In this document: piece by piece, positions 1 through 9,760 of the stretch
How the letters are laid out: every line of letters begins with the position of its first letter
Numbering within the stretch: position 1 is the stretch's first letter
Source: Saccoglossus kowalevskii
Lineage: Eukaryota; Hemichordata; Enteropneusta; Harrimaniidae
Direction: 5' to 3'
DNA: 38,167 nt
Assembly (NCBI RefSeq): GCF_000003605.2
Contig: NW_003135352.1
Location: 77,198 to 115,364, forward strand
Translations under genes and position numbers: made by a program
The notes under the pieces: generated by a model
Told to the model about the DNA's origin: nothing
The model's input: the letters and a program-made list of their open reading frames with translations, nothing else
The model's database searches: none

Positions 1-506
1 TAGCACCTCAAACCCAATAACTGTAATTTAAAATATTATAAAACATTCGTCTATTGTTAATTTCATATTGAGTCATGACAATAAGTTGGGATTATTATTC
101 AATGAAAAAAGAACGTATTTATGTTATAACCAGAAACTCCTTAAAGTAAAATGGATAAAACAGAAAATAATATGATTTTGTTGTAGTGTGATGACAATTT
201 GTTATATTTTAATAATTTTGAAACCCTCAGTAACCAGAAGACATAATTTTGCTGGAGAAAACGATATATTTGATTCCAGTTAAAACACTGAAACAAAATA
301 ATATCAAAGCTGTTATGTTATGTTATGTATATGGAATAATGAAAGAAAGGCATTCTTATTGTGAGTACAATATATCACCAGTCAGCTACGCGATTTTAAG
401 TTAAATATGTTCTTAGTTACAATTAAAGATATATCATCAATCATCCAATATTTAATAGGTTTATAACCTTATTTGGATATAACATTTACTAGTAATTACA
501 ACCTAC
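1..506. other. Non-coding stretch, left edge
   Basis: AT-rich sequence downstream (on the minus strand) of the EGF exon. I see no domain-bearing exon or polyadenylation context that clearly ends the gene. It is most likely intron of the minus-strand mosaic gene, which would then continue beyond the window. Confidence 0.4.
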
Positions 507-629
507 CTGCATCACATCGAACTCCGGTTAAACCAATTGGACAGATGCACGTGTAGCTGTCAAATATAGGTACACACGTGCCACCATTAAGACACTGGTC
601 AGATTGACAGAGTTCATTTTTTGGATAAT
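507..629 (-). CDS. EGF-like domain exon of the secreted mosaic protein
   Basis: On the minus strand a TTATATTTAG acceptor precedes the exon and CAG|GTAGGT ends it. The 123-nt exon (41 codons) is phase 1 at both ends, the classic arrangement of a shuffled EGF module. It encodes six cysteines in the EGF pattern: ELCQSDQCLNGGTC, then YTCICPIGLTGVRC. That includes the usual NGGTC and the Gly before the last Cys. No calcium-binding D-x-D/N-E start is obvious. It joins in frame to the kringle exon upstream (C-Y-Y-P-K-N). EGF modules in such proteins act as extracellular spacers or binding units; the partner is unknown. It is the last exon I can recognise, so the protein probably has more modules beyond position 1. 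Confidence 0.85.
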
Positions 630-1129
630 CTAAATATAAGGAAATAAATTGCATAGTGTTTCGTGAAGTTGTTTTAATAAATGTAAAAGAATCAAAACAC
701 ATATTGTTAATTTCTAGTTTTTTCGTGATCAAATCAGTAAAATTAATTATCGCCACAATAAAAAAAATCGTATATAAAAAATCACGGACTAAAGACCGCG
801 CTCAAAACCCCTCGAACATTAGTCTAAACAGATGCTAACGACTCTCCAGATATGTGTGCACAAGCGCCACTGCAATCACAGAGAGAAACTGACAAAAAAA
901 GAAACCAACAACGCTGCTTCGCAAACTCAAGACAAAAATACAGGATCATACTCCACGGTGGCCAACGCAAATATCAAACATCCAACATGCCAAACAATGA
1001 GTAGGTCATCCAGTTCCAAACTTCGTTACCCAAAACTGACAGGTTCGAAACAAAAATTGAAATCAACAGTTGAACTCAGCACAGGAAGATTTAACGTTGT
1101 ATCGCCATGGCTTTCATTTGAATAAACAC

Positions 1130-1481
1130 GTGATAAACACGCATCCACTTGTCTCTAATATAGCGTTTTTGTGAAGTCGAAAGCATGTCCCCAACACACA
1201 ATATGTTATCAGTATAGTCGTTAATACAATTCCGCACATATATATTTTCTCCTCGCTTTCACAGAAGTGAACATACTTACAACAATATTGGCCAGGTTTC
1301 CCGATGTGATACACAAGCAGCCACTTGTATCTAATATAGCGTTTTATTGAAGTCGTAACCATGTCCCCAACACACAATATGTTATCAGTATAGTTGTTAA
1401 TACAATTCCGCACATATATATTTTCTCCTATTTTGCACAGAAGTGAACATACTTACAACAATATTGGCCAGGTTTCCCGAT
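1130..1481. repeat. 176-bp tandem duplication covering the end of the kringle exon
   Basis: The stretch from about 1130 to 1306 is repeated with a 176-nt offset at about 1307-1481. Shared landmarks include ACACACAATATGTTATCAGT, CATATATATTTTCTCCT and the minus-strand donor (ACTTAC at 1275-1280 and 1451-1456). Copies differ by a few substitutions and small indels. The unit contains the last codons of the kringle exon (IGKPGQYC), its splice donor and the start of the intron, so a second, decoy exon end lies 176 bp inside the intron. Confidence 0.9.
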
Positions 1482-1744
1482 GTCACATGCTTGATAGTAC
1501 ACTTCCAACTCGTTGTACAAGCAGTAAGTCGATGCTAGATTTCCATATGGATTTCGACAATTTGGCTTGTCTGTGACGCCTTGTTTTCTAACCCTGTCAG
1601 CGTATGGATAAGAAGGATTGCTCTGAGCGAAAGTCACACTCCAAAACCTATCCCACGGTAAGCAGTTTTTGTTGTTGATGGCCACAGACTGTGTTCCTCT
1701 GTAATCGGAACCGTGATCTTTCCAATAACATTCGTCAGTTCCAG
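1457..1744 (-). CDS. Kringle domain exon
   Basis: The acceptor CTTGCAG on the minus strand (exon start 1744) and donor GTT|GTAAGTATG (end 1457) bound 288 nt, phase 1 to phase 1. The translation carries all six kringle cysteines: ECYWKDHGSDYRGTQS, NNKNCLPW, DKPNCRNPYG, STYC, YQACDIGKPGQYC. The YRGT, CLPW and NCRNPxG motifs are kringle hallmarks. The usual Trp after the fourth Cys region is replaced, so it is a divergent kringle. Kringles bind proteins, lysine side chains or membranes in extracellular proteases and receptors. No protease domain is visible here; the neighbours are an F5/8-type domain and an EGF. The 3' end of this exon is duplicated next door. Confidence 0.87.
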
Positions 1745-1878
1745 CTGCAAGAAACACACACACAACTTGATGAAATTAAATTGGAGAAAGTTTTGCTGTC
1801 AACTAAACAAAATATCATTGTAACCGTATATATTCACAAAGATGAATAAATCAAATCAACGGAGAAGGACATACTTAC

Positions 1879-2157
1879 CATACGTAGTATAAACCTCTAT
1901 TTCATATATATGGACACCGTATGCCCAGGCGTAAAACAGCCCAACCAAAATACCCTGGGCATACAGATCATCTACAACATCAGTACAATAAAAATGGATC
2001 CAAACGAAATCGTCATCAACATATTCAATGTATGGATCTTTCAATTCTGCGTTTCCGTTAACTGCTCGTGGGAGTAGGGCACCTCCACAAAGTACCACAA
2101 TATCAAAAGTGTCTGTTAAGTCATTTTCAATAATAGCAAGACCAGACAATTGATAAA
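1879..2157 (-). CDS. F5/8-type (discoidin/fucolectin-like) domain, second half
   Basis: Acceptor TTTTTCTTGCAG (start 2157) and donor ATG|GTAAGTATG (end 1879) frame 279 nt, phase 1 at both ends. The peptide begins YQLSGLAIIEND, matching the RLSGLAI strand of fucolectin-type F5/8 domains. It ends GVHIYEIEVYTTYG, matching the closing L-x-E-V-E-V-Y strand. The preceding exon ends in phase 1 after REVD, and the join (REVD-L-YQLSGLA) rebuilds the family's NRxD..RLSGLAI segment. This is the strongest evidence that the two exons belong together. Such domains bind sugars or phospholipids outside the cell. The ligand here cannot be told. Confidence 0.75.
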
Positions 2158-2305
2158 CTGCAAGAAAAACACCATCACATGAGTATATATGCAAATTAAT
2201 AGAGAATGCAAACCGGGTATATTTTACGATGATGAACCTATTGTGACTTTATGTCTGCAATCGGTAATCCAGAAGTGAAAATCAAGAAACAATACAACAA
2301 CTCAC

Positions 2306-2617
2306 GGTCAACTTCCCTCGTCATTATGCGTATATTGTCAATCAAAAATTTCTTTTCAAACCACAAACGAAATATATCTTGGACATGTGAAAATACTGTA
2401 TGCATGATTCTTCCAAGATAGCATGACATGAAGTCCCAATCTGTGGTTAGCCTCCTCGTTGTATATTCTTCTGATACTTGTATGAATGGAACTGTGGCAA
2501 TTGCCGCCAATTCTACTTCATTGCCATGTGTACTTGGCATACGACCGTCGTTCAGCGCCCAGCAGTTTTTCATGAGACAGAATGGTATAAACGAGTTTAG
2601 AGCGACGTTGTATATGG
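2306..2617 (-). CDS. F5/8-type domain, first half
   Basis: The exon opens (minus strand, 2617) after a weak ATGTAG acceptor with IYNVALN, like the NVALxKP start of fucolectin-type domains. It closes with WFEKKFLIDNIRIMTREVD, matching the W-x-V-D-L-G-x-x-x-x-I-x-x-V-x-I-x-N-R-x-D core. Donor GAC-C|GTGAGT lies at 2306/2305. The exon is 312 nt, phase 1 to phase 1. Between the ends the sequence is divergent: MKNCWALNDGRMPS occurs where the family has a D-G-N motif, so the sugar-binding residues are probably altered. The acceptor has a poor pyrimidine tract, which is the main doubt about the exact start. Confidence 0.62.
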
Positions 2618-2717
2618 CTACATGGATATATCAAATAGAATGATTAGTGTTAATTATAAAACCGCTCTGATAGGATTGTCCTATCAAGGTGGTAAAATCT
2701 GAAAAAGAAATACTGAC

Positions 2718-2817
2718 CTATCGTTGCCATGACAACAGCAACAAATAGGATACACTCGCGCAAAATGCACCTCCTCCCAAAACATGTGGGGTAAAAATCC
2801 TCGCTGGATGGGCCCAT
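2718..2817 (-). CDS. Possible alternative first exon with signal-peptide-like end
   Basis: An ATG at 2817 (minus strand) opens 33 codons that end in a hydrophobic run (CILFVAVVMATIG) at an ATAG|GTCAGT donor in phase 1. That is exactly the phase needed to join the F5/8 exon, only 100 nt downstream. The peptide could act as a secretion signal, although its N-terminal part (MGPSSEDFYPTC) is long and charged for one. It may be an alternative start that bypasses the trefoil exon, the first exon of a separate gene, or chance. Confidence 0.3.
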
Positions 2818-4811
2818 ATTTGTGTCATATTTGGCAGGTTGAGGATCAAGTTCGAATCCTACCATTGCTACACCCAAACAAAATCTTTTTCTTTTAGCTA
2901 AGCATAACGCCAATCGGCCGTCTGGCTTGTCAAAAATATCAGTGAGTATGCAATCCATCTGGGTATATTTCGTTCTTGTTATTTGTGTTCCTAGCGACGA
3001 AAGGTTAATGTCAAAGAAATGGTTGAAAGGGACTTTTAGTTCAAATTAATATTTGTTGGTTAATCGTTATACAATATAATCTTAGTTGCTTGCTAAATTC
3101 TAAATCAGGAGATCTATGATACCTTTCTTGAAAAACAAGGGCACAACTTATATTATTTAAGACTTAAGGAAACAGTTCAAAGTACGGGAAATATGTTATG
3201 TGTGCAATGTTCAGAGGAATATCGCTACTAATATATGTATACGCAGCAGTGATGGACGAATTTAATTACTTTTGAACCAATTTTCCCAACATAATTGAAT
3301 CATGTTTTATGCGTAATACACCAGACTATACTATGATATCAAAATGAGTATTACAATATACTCTTGAAAACGCAATATTTTGTATTTCTCCCATTTTATC
3401 CAACATAATTGTATGTGCATGTCCTGCCATGTCATGTAAAAATACAAAAATATAAGACAATTTACGAGCATTATTGTTTTATAATAGTATCACTTCTACC
3501 CCTACGTGGAAACATTAGAGAATACGATGGAAATTACGTTTCATGTACAATTAATATTTATTCAGTGCACTTTAACAGCTTTATTGTCAAAAACTTTTTC
3601 CCCCTGAGAGGTCTTATATCCGCTACCAAATACCCTCGCGTGCCGTTTATAACCTCTAAATGTAAAACATCTTAATTAGTCATGTTATTATATGTATGCA
3701 TGTGAACCAATTGATAAATAATAATTATAAACTCCCACATTTGTAACCTTCCCTTCTTTGTAACCTTCACCTTCAAAATTAAACAGATGTATATGTGATG
3801 GTGCTTGTTTATAATTTTCAAATTTTGGTTATTTTAGAAATAAAATTCTCAGGTGTACCATAGAGAGTGCATTCAAGAACGCGAATCGAGCAAACTAAAC
3901 GAAGCGCCGAAACAAAAAACACCGTGCCATTGTCCAGAGAAAAAAGGTCGCGAATAAAAACGTGATGAATTGTGAGTAATTGAAAATGGCTCTTCCAAAG
4001 TCAAATCAAGCAGGAATGTCGGTTGACTACCTATTTCCACAGACTATGTTTTACACTAATTTATATATATTTAATTCTAATTGATTAATTTATTGTAACA
4101 TAATATTCATTAAAATTGTAATGATATTTTGAAAAGTAATTTCAAAAGGACAAGCAAGAAAGAACATTTTGAATGAATATACAAATATAACATATTACAC
4201 CAAATAGAAATACTATATAACTCGAATTACACATAGTACATAGCCAGGCAGTGAATATCATAACTACAGTTTTGATATTAGCTTTCAGAGTGTTACACAA
4301 TTTCCTGAATGCATGCTAGACATAGTGTGGAGTACTTTGGTAATTGTATTTACTTGCCTACTGTGATTTATAGTTACTCGTCCGACATCTTTGAATTGAC
4401 TTGAATTGCAAGCAGCGGCTGCTGAGCCACTTTAAATTACCCACAACTCATCGCTCGAGTTCGACCGTTACTATTGGCTCGTCAGAATGCCGGAAACCAA
4501 GGAGACGATAAGGAAACAATTTGTGTGCGCTAGAAATCAACCACTGCGTTCTCGCACGGAAATTGAACGATGACGTTTAACTCGACCCTCGTTTACTGCT
4601 GATCTGCACTGGCTCGGAAGATGAATTCTGATTGGCTAAAAAAACAAAAGACTTGTGGCGTTGAATGCACGTTCATTCTCAGTAATGTTATGCAAATTAG
4701 AAATTCAAACTAGCTAATCATTTACAACCTTCCGCGCCAGTGCAGATTAGCCCCTCGTTTATTGCAACCAACCACTGAATATACTGAAAACAAATCTGAA
4801 ATTAACTTTAC
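2818..4811. other. Large intron of the minus-strand gene
   Basis: Almost 2 kb of AT-rich sequence between the F5/8 and trefoil exons. I find no further module with paired splice sites. The part from 4380 to 4770 is less AT-rich, with two ATTGGC boxes and a short inverted repeat (4599-4613 against 4736-4750), perhaps a small mobile element. The rest shows nothing I can name. Confidence 0.5.
4599..4750. repeat. Short inverted repeat (15-bp arms)
   Basis: CTGATCTGCACTGGC at 4599-4613 is mirrored by GCCAGTGCAGATTAG at 4736-4750, with one mismatch. CCCTCGTTTA-type sequence lies beside both arms. The size of about 150 bp fits a foldback or MITE remnant. No target duplication was found. Confidence 0.4.
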
Positions 4812-4943
4812 CAGTGGTAGATCGTTGATAACACATGTTTAGACGTTCATCCCAACAACACTGGTTGGCAATACACGTGTCTTCGTCTACTGGACTGACT
4901 GGACATTCGGTTCTCATAGTAGGAGTTATAAAACATGATGAAC
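4812..4943 (-). CDS. Trefoil-like (P-type) domain exon
   Basis: Acceptor TTTTCCAG (start 4943) and donor ACTG|GTAAAG (end 4812) give 132 nt, phase 1 to phase 1. The peptide has a trefoil-like cysteine order: SSCF, RTECPVSPVDEDTC, ANQCCWDERLNMCYQ. The C-C-W-D...C-Y block and the E-C-P start resemble P-type domains. It is short and lacks the G-x-P-G-I element, so it is a divergent member or a related small cysteine module. It joins in frame to the signal-peptide exon upstream and to IYNVALN downstream. Trefoil modules are found in mucus-associated and glycan-binding secreted proteins. Confidence 0.6.
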
Positions 4944-5452
4944 CTGGAAAATTGTGCCATGGTTAATATTCAATCTTTCCACATTAACGAACATATCGAT
5001 AATAATAACTTTATCTCAATTCTTCACACATATCTAGTGACTAACTAACCGAGAAACGCACATTTTAATACATTTTTATTTGATTTTTTTAAATACAAAT
5101 ATGTTGCTGTCTTACAAAATGCCATACTAATTAACGGTTTATGTTCAAAAACAAATAGTGTTTGATGATAGTTCCTTATTTGTCTACTCAAATATATGAC
5201 GTAAGACCTAGTGCCTCCCAATATATTAGCCCTATCTGTCGCCCCTATTCACACTACAAGAACGATCAACAAATATAAAATAGCTTCGCCCTTCCTCGGA
5301 CTGTAATATAACAATAAAAATAAAAATGCACAATTTACCGGCTTTTTTACTTACGCTATAAGAAGTGAAACTGTATACTATGCCTCCTCTTTTTAAGAAT
5401 TATATATATAAGTTAACGTACTAACAAAGGTGCATTAACTACAAGTACTTAC

Positions 5453-5555
5453 CCTGATTTGGTGCAAAAGTTGTGCCAGCTGAAGGTTGGAGTATTCCTA
5501 CTAGAACAATAGTGTGCATCATCTTCTCCATTGTCAGTTTCCGTGTAACTTCCAT
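5453..5555 (-). CDS. Signal-peptide exon, start of the mosaic protein
   Basis: On the minus strand an ATG at 5555 opens MEVTRKLTMEKMMHTIVLVG followed by ILQPSAGTTFAPNQ. This is a basic start, a hydrophobic core and a small-residue cleavage region around PSAG. A CAGG|GTAAGT donor ends it at 5453 in phase 1, matching the trefoil exon. Later in-frame Met codons (M9, M12, M13) are closer to the core and could be the real start. The 5' untranslated region would lie to the right of 5555. No clear TATA box was seen there. Confidence 0.65.
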
Positions 5556-6270
5556 GTAGCAGCGGATAAACGTCTTAAAAAAGGCGAGTAATGAATTATA
5601 TGTACAAATATCTGACTGGCTCCAGATAAAAAAACATTAACATAATTTGGGGCATCAAGGTAGGTCATCGAGATAATGAAGTATACAATATGCCATCTGT
5701 CGTCAGTTGGTAATTTATTCAACATTTAATCAACGTGATTTGTTCATTGTTTTAATATTAAAACAGAAATATATACACAGTAACTATTTACTCATTATGA
5801 TACTCATTATGATTTGAGTACACATGATTATTGATACAATACTATATTAACTGTAAGCTTCCAACCACTTTTTAAATAAATAACAAAATTAAATGTTATA
5901 AGTTGCTGATGTTGAACTGTGTAACTAAATCGATTTTCACTGTATGTTAATTTTGCTAACTATAACGTTATTTTTACTACTTTCTGTACTGAAAGTTCAG
6001 AAATCAATATCAACAGTAATTTAAAATCATTACTCTAAAGTATCGTGGTTAAATATAAGCATTATATCAAATGACAAGCTCTCTCCGGATTTCAAGAGAA
6101 CCTTCTAGGCAAGGCGTTTTCCAGCTGTCTGACAACAACTGTTCGGAGTATTCCATTCCACCTTGAATGACTCTGATTTAAAGTCCCATTTGGTAGTATC
6201 TAAAAACTGGACCGAGAGGAGACGAGCCAAACCAATACGGGCCGACACTTGGACACTTAGTTTTGAACAC
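5556..6270. other. Intergenic stretch
   Basis: About 700 bp upstream of the minus-strand gene. No coding signal was seen. The segment 6100-6270 has more balanced composition (GGCAAGGCG, GAGAGGAGACGAGCC) and directly abuts the inverted-repeat element, so it may be older repeat DNA. Confidence 0.4.
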
Positions 6271-6469
6271 GGGCATTATTTTGGCTATAAACTTATTTTA
6301 ATTTTATTTGTTTATTCCTTTTGTTATTAATGACTTTTTATTTTATTATTTTACTTTGATTTTGTGATTTTTTTAATTCCGCTCTACATACATCTGACCC
6401 GATGCCTATGTAACGAGATTTCATTGAGACCCACTATCGACGATTTTAGTCAACGAAACACAGACCTCC

Positions 6470-6494
6470 TTATATAGCGCACATGATGACGTCA
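6470..6494 (+). promoter_or_regulatory. TATA-like box and CRE-type palindrome inside the element
   Basis: TATATAG (6471) is followed by TGACGTCA (6487-6494), a perfect CRE/ATF palindrome, about 40-60 bp ahead of an ATGGCGGAT start at 6531. The spacing is promoter-like. The opposite arm has a matching TATA-like block but no CRE. Confidence 0.4.
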
Positions 6495-6530
6495 CCGGGC
6501 AGAGTCAGGTGGCAAACACACCCAAATAAA

Positions 6531-6789
6531 ATGGCGGATTATACCGACGTTAGCGGCTTTTCGGTAAGTTTATCATTGTCAAATGCATCGAAATTCATTA
6601 TGTATGTTCATATTGTGGCTCGAATGGTTCGAGTTTAGATCGTTATTTTGCGTAGTTATTCTGGGAGTGACGATTTTGTTTCCACCGGTTCGACCGAACA
6701 CCAGTGTCTTTTTCCAGTCGCTTGCCCTGGCGACGGGTGATGTTTTGTTGACGACCGGGCCTAAATCGTCTACGGTATTGAAGCCGTAG
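6531..6789 (+). CDS. Small two-exon reading frame inside the inverted-repeat element
   Basis: The first exon, 6531-6563, reads MADYTDVSGFS and ends at TCG|GTAAGT. A CTTTTTCCAG acceptor at 6717 opens a second exon, 6718-6789, that continues in phase 0 (SLALATGDVLLTTGPKSSTV, then three residues and TAG). The predicted protein has 34 residues and no recognisable domain. It could be a captured host 5' end, the remnant of a transposase leader exon, or chance. ATTAAA-type sequence follows at about 6845. The function is unknown; the evidence is only the fit of promoter-like box, start and paired splice sites. Confidence 0.35.
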
Positions 6790-7494
6790 CTGTAAATATT
6801 CATCACAATGTATCAACATTTTGTACATTATACAATAACTCTTTATTAAAGTAATTGAGCTGATTTGGACTGGAATGAAACATTTTTTATTTGGAACACT
6901 TCTCGGGCCGGTGACCGTTATACAATTTAAAATCAGTTTGCATTGTTTACTATACCTGTTTACAGTGTTCTAATCATTACGATTTACTTATTTTTTTGCT
7001 TCCATTCTAGATAATTATGCTCAGTGTTTGATGTAAAATTGAAGCGAATAAACGAACCTTGGCCGGCGAAGATGTATCAGGAAGTGTACGCATTTGTTGG
7101 AAGTGAAAAAAACATTCAATGTAATAATAAAACTTGTTAAATGCTGTGGAATTTCTTTTGTAAATAAAAATATACTAGCAATTTTCTATTAATGGTTTAT
7201 TCAAGTGGGCAAAATATAATGTACAGAAAGATTTCCCGTAGAGTATCGCTACACTGAAAAGTAAGCAACCGACAGCCTGTATATAAGGGGAGCTGTGATT
7301 GGCTGTTACTTACGCGAGATTTGAACGGGACTTACATAGGCGTCGGATCGGATGTATGTAGGACGGAATTAAAAAAAGTCACAAAATAAAAGTAAAATAA
7401 AAAGGCATTAATAACAAAAGTAATAAAAAGTAAAATTAAAATAAGTTTATAGCCAAAATAATTAAAGCCCATACACTACATCAGATTTTAATCA

Positions 7495-8470
7495 GATTGG
7501 ACGGGAGAGTACAAATACACAGATTAGAGTCTTGGTAGCATCAGGGGTCAAATAATGGCGAATCGAACTTATCTGTCTTAGCTGAATTTATGCCGCCTTA
7601 CACACATTTTCGACATGTTGTGACATATTGAAACTGCTGTCTAGTGTAACACCAAGATTTTTGACTGAAGTTTTAAAAGCTATATGTGAACTACCAACAG
7701 TAATTGAGAATGGAAATGATTATTTCGATGCCAGACTTGGTGATATAATTAGCATGGCCTCAGTTTTGCTTTCATTTAATTGAAGCTTGTTTAGTGCCAT
7801 CCATTCCTTGATACCAATGATACAGTTTTTCACTATATCCAGTGTTGCCCGAGTGTCCTCTGCGCTGGTTGCTTTATATAGTTGGTTATCATCGGCATAA
7901 GTATGGTGCTGTACAGAGTGCTGTTTTATGAGATTGAATAACGGCTCTGTAAGTAGGACAAACAGAACTGGTCCCAGGACGGAACCTTGAGAAACGCCAC
8001 TGTTGAGCCCAGAACTTGACGAGGTGTAGCCATTAAAACAGCGGTATGGGTCCTGCCAGTGATGTAGGACTCAAACCAATTCAAAACTGGTCCGGATATA
8101 CCAAATGTATGTTCTAGTCGATGTAGCAAAATGTTGAGATCGACAGTGTCAAATGCAGCGGACACGTCTAATAAAACCAGTATGTTTAATTTGCCACTAT
8201 CAATGGTATTCAATAGATCGTTGACAATTTTCAAAAGTGCGGTTTCAGTACTGTGGTGTTTACGATATGCAGACTGATGAGTATTAAGCAGAGTGTTAGT
8301 AATAAGATGATTGTTTAGCTGAACCAGGACTACTCAATTATTTTTGAAAGAAATGGAAGATTCGATACTGGACGATTATTTTTCATTTCATTGTCATTCA
8401 GTGATAGTTTCTTGATTAGTGGTTTAACAAGGGCAGACTTGAATGGTGACGGGAATATACCAGTGGATAT
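7495..8470 (-). pseudogene. Broken non-LTR retrotransposon reverse transcriptase
   Basis: Minus-strand translation in shifting frames recovers most of an RT of the CR1/L2-like type. In order: NRPVSNLPFLSKIIE, THQSAYRKHHSTETALLKIV, LLDVSAAFDTVDLNILLHRL, GVSQGSVLGPVLF, YADDNQLYKA, then TSVKNLGVTLDSSFNMS in the region after the palm. The catalytic YADD is present. It has a TAG and frameshift near 8330, a one-base frameshift just before the GVSQGS block (about 8010), and another stop in the 3' part. The 5' endonuclease half is missing, and the 3' end breaks off close to the inverted-repeat element at 7470. It cannot be active. Confidence 0.85.
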
Positions 8471-9760
8471 GGTTATAACATAACAATGTTATACAGCCGG
8501 TGGAGGTAACGAATCAAACAAAATAAAAATAATACTAGTTAATATGAATGTATATTATGGCTGTGAGGTTATTGGAAACATGCTTTATCATACTCAAATA
8601 TTTTCATTACTGATGTGATTGTTTGATAAGTAACACGTACTATGATATTATAAAAGAACAGGTCCCTTCCTGGGCGTGACTTTTGGCTTTACGTATATGA
8701 ACATTTAATCTAACAAATCTCTTCGCAAAATGTTCAGTTTGTACTATTAATGTAAACCAAACAGTATTTAATAAAAAATAGTTAGTGTTACTCAATAAAC
8801 AGGACAGTACATATTATTTAAAAAGAGTAAGTAAATATGACAAATGCTTCTTTTAATACTGGTTCTATTTAAACTATTGCCGAGCCAGGTGTACAGCCAT
8901 TTTACGCACAATATTTTAAGTATTATGTATTAATAATTCAGACTTAAATCACTGAAAAACAGAAATATTTTTTTTACAATTTGATAACACCTATTATTCC
9001 AACAAATATCACAAGATATATGATCGTGTGTATACCGATTTTTTTTTTAAATAAACAATGCGTAATGATCATGATTAACTATCTATCATTTCCTGGCTCG
9101 AACACGACATTTTGATCTAATATGAAATATTTTGAAATATTGAATAAAAAATAAAGATAAGTAACATAACACGCCAACGGCATTTTACTTCATAATATGT
9201 AATTTACGCTACGGTCTTTGATTCAAAGATAGTTGTATCACAATGTATAAAATAAGAAATGAAATTGAGAGTAAGACATTTTTTTACAAATTACATCTTG
9301 CTTCAGTGAGTCATCAGATTACATGGTAATAAGACTAAAATAGTGATTGTTATATTGTTTACATCAAACATGTATGATCATTAAAATAATTTCATTTTTA
9401 ACCCGCCCGCCATCGATTTGTTAAATGTGCGAATTTCGAAGATCAAAATACCCGCTTTATATCAGAGATTGGCATAATATGCACATTCACGTGATAAGAT
9501 ATGTTGAATTTTTAAAAGAATAATTTGTGTGGGAACCGATAACCTTGTAAACTACATGTTGAAACGGTATTGTGCATAATTTGAGGTATATGCCGAACAG
9601 TTCTATTTCATATAATATTATGTGCATATCAATTTATTTCAGACTGAACAACAAAATTGTCACATCGCAATCTTAAGAACCACATGCAACACAATATGAT
9701 GATAAAGATGTATTAGTGTGTTAGCGTCCCACAAAGCATTAACCATGTATACCGTCTGGA
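8471..9760. other. AT-rich intergenic stretch
   Basis: About 1.3 kb with no exon, repeat or RNA gene that I can support. It separates the retroelement relic from the GPCR pseudogene. Confidence 0.5.

Larger units (their letters stand above)
6271..7470. mobile_element. 1.2-kb element with long terminal inverted repeats
   Basis: The left arm, about 6271-6420, is the mirror image of about 7315-7470. Shared blocks include GGCTATAAACTTATTTTAAT, TTTTGTTATTAATG, TTTTTTTAATTCCG and CTACATACATC. Outer ends read GGGC on both arms. Similarity decays inward but continues to matching TATA-like blocks (CTTATATAGC at 6469 and, on the other strand, CCTTATATAC ending at 7277). This looks like a non-autonomous DNA transposon or foldback element. 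No transposase was found inside and no target-site duplication could be fixed, so the family is unknown. Confidence 0.75.

Noticed and set aside
496-756. Independent 86-codon gene containing the EGF motif
   Set aside because: The part right of 629 is intron: a clear TTATATTTAG acceptor and matching phases show that only 507-629 is coding.
2846-2862. tRNA-like GTTCGAATCC box
   Set aside because: The B-box-like string is isolated: no A box at the right distance and no 7-bp acceptor stem could be formed around it.
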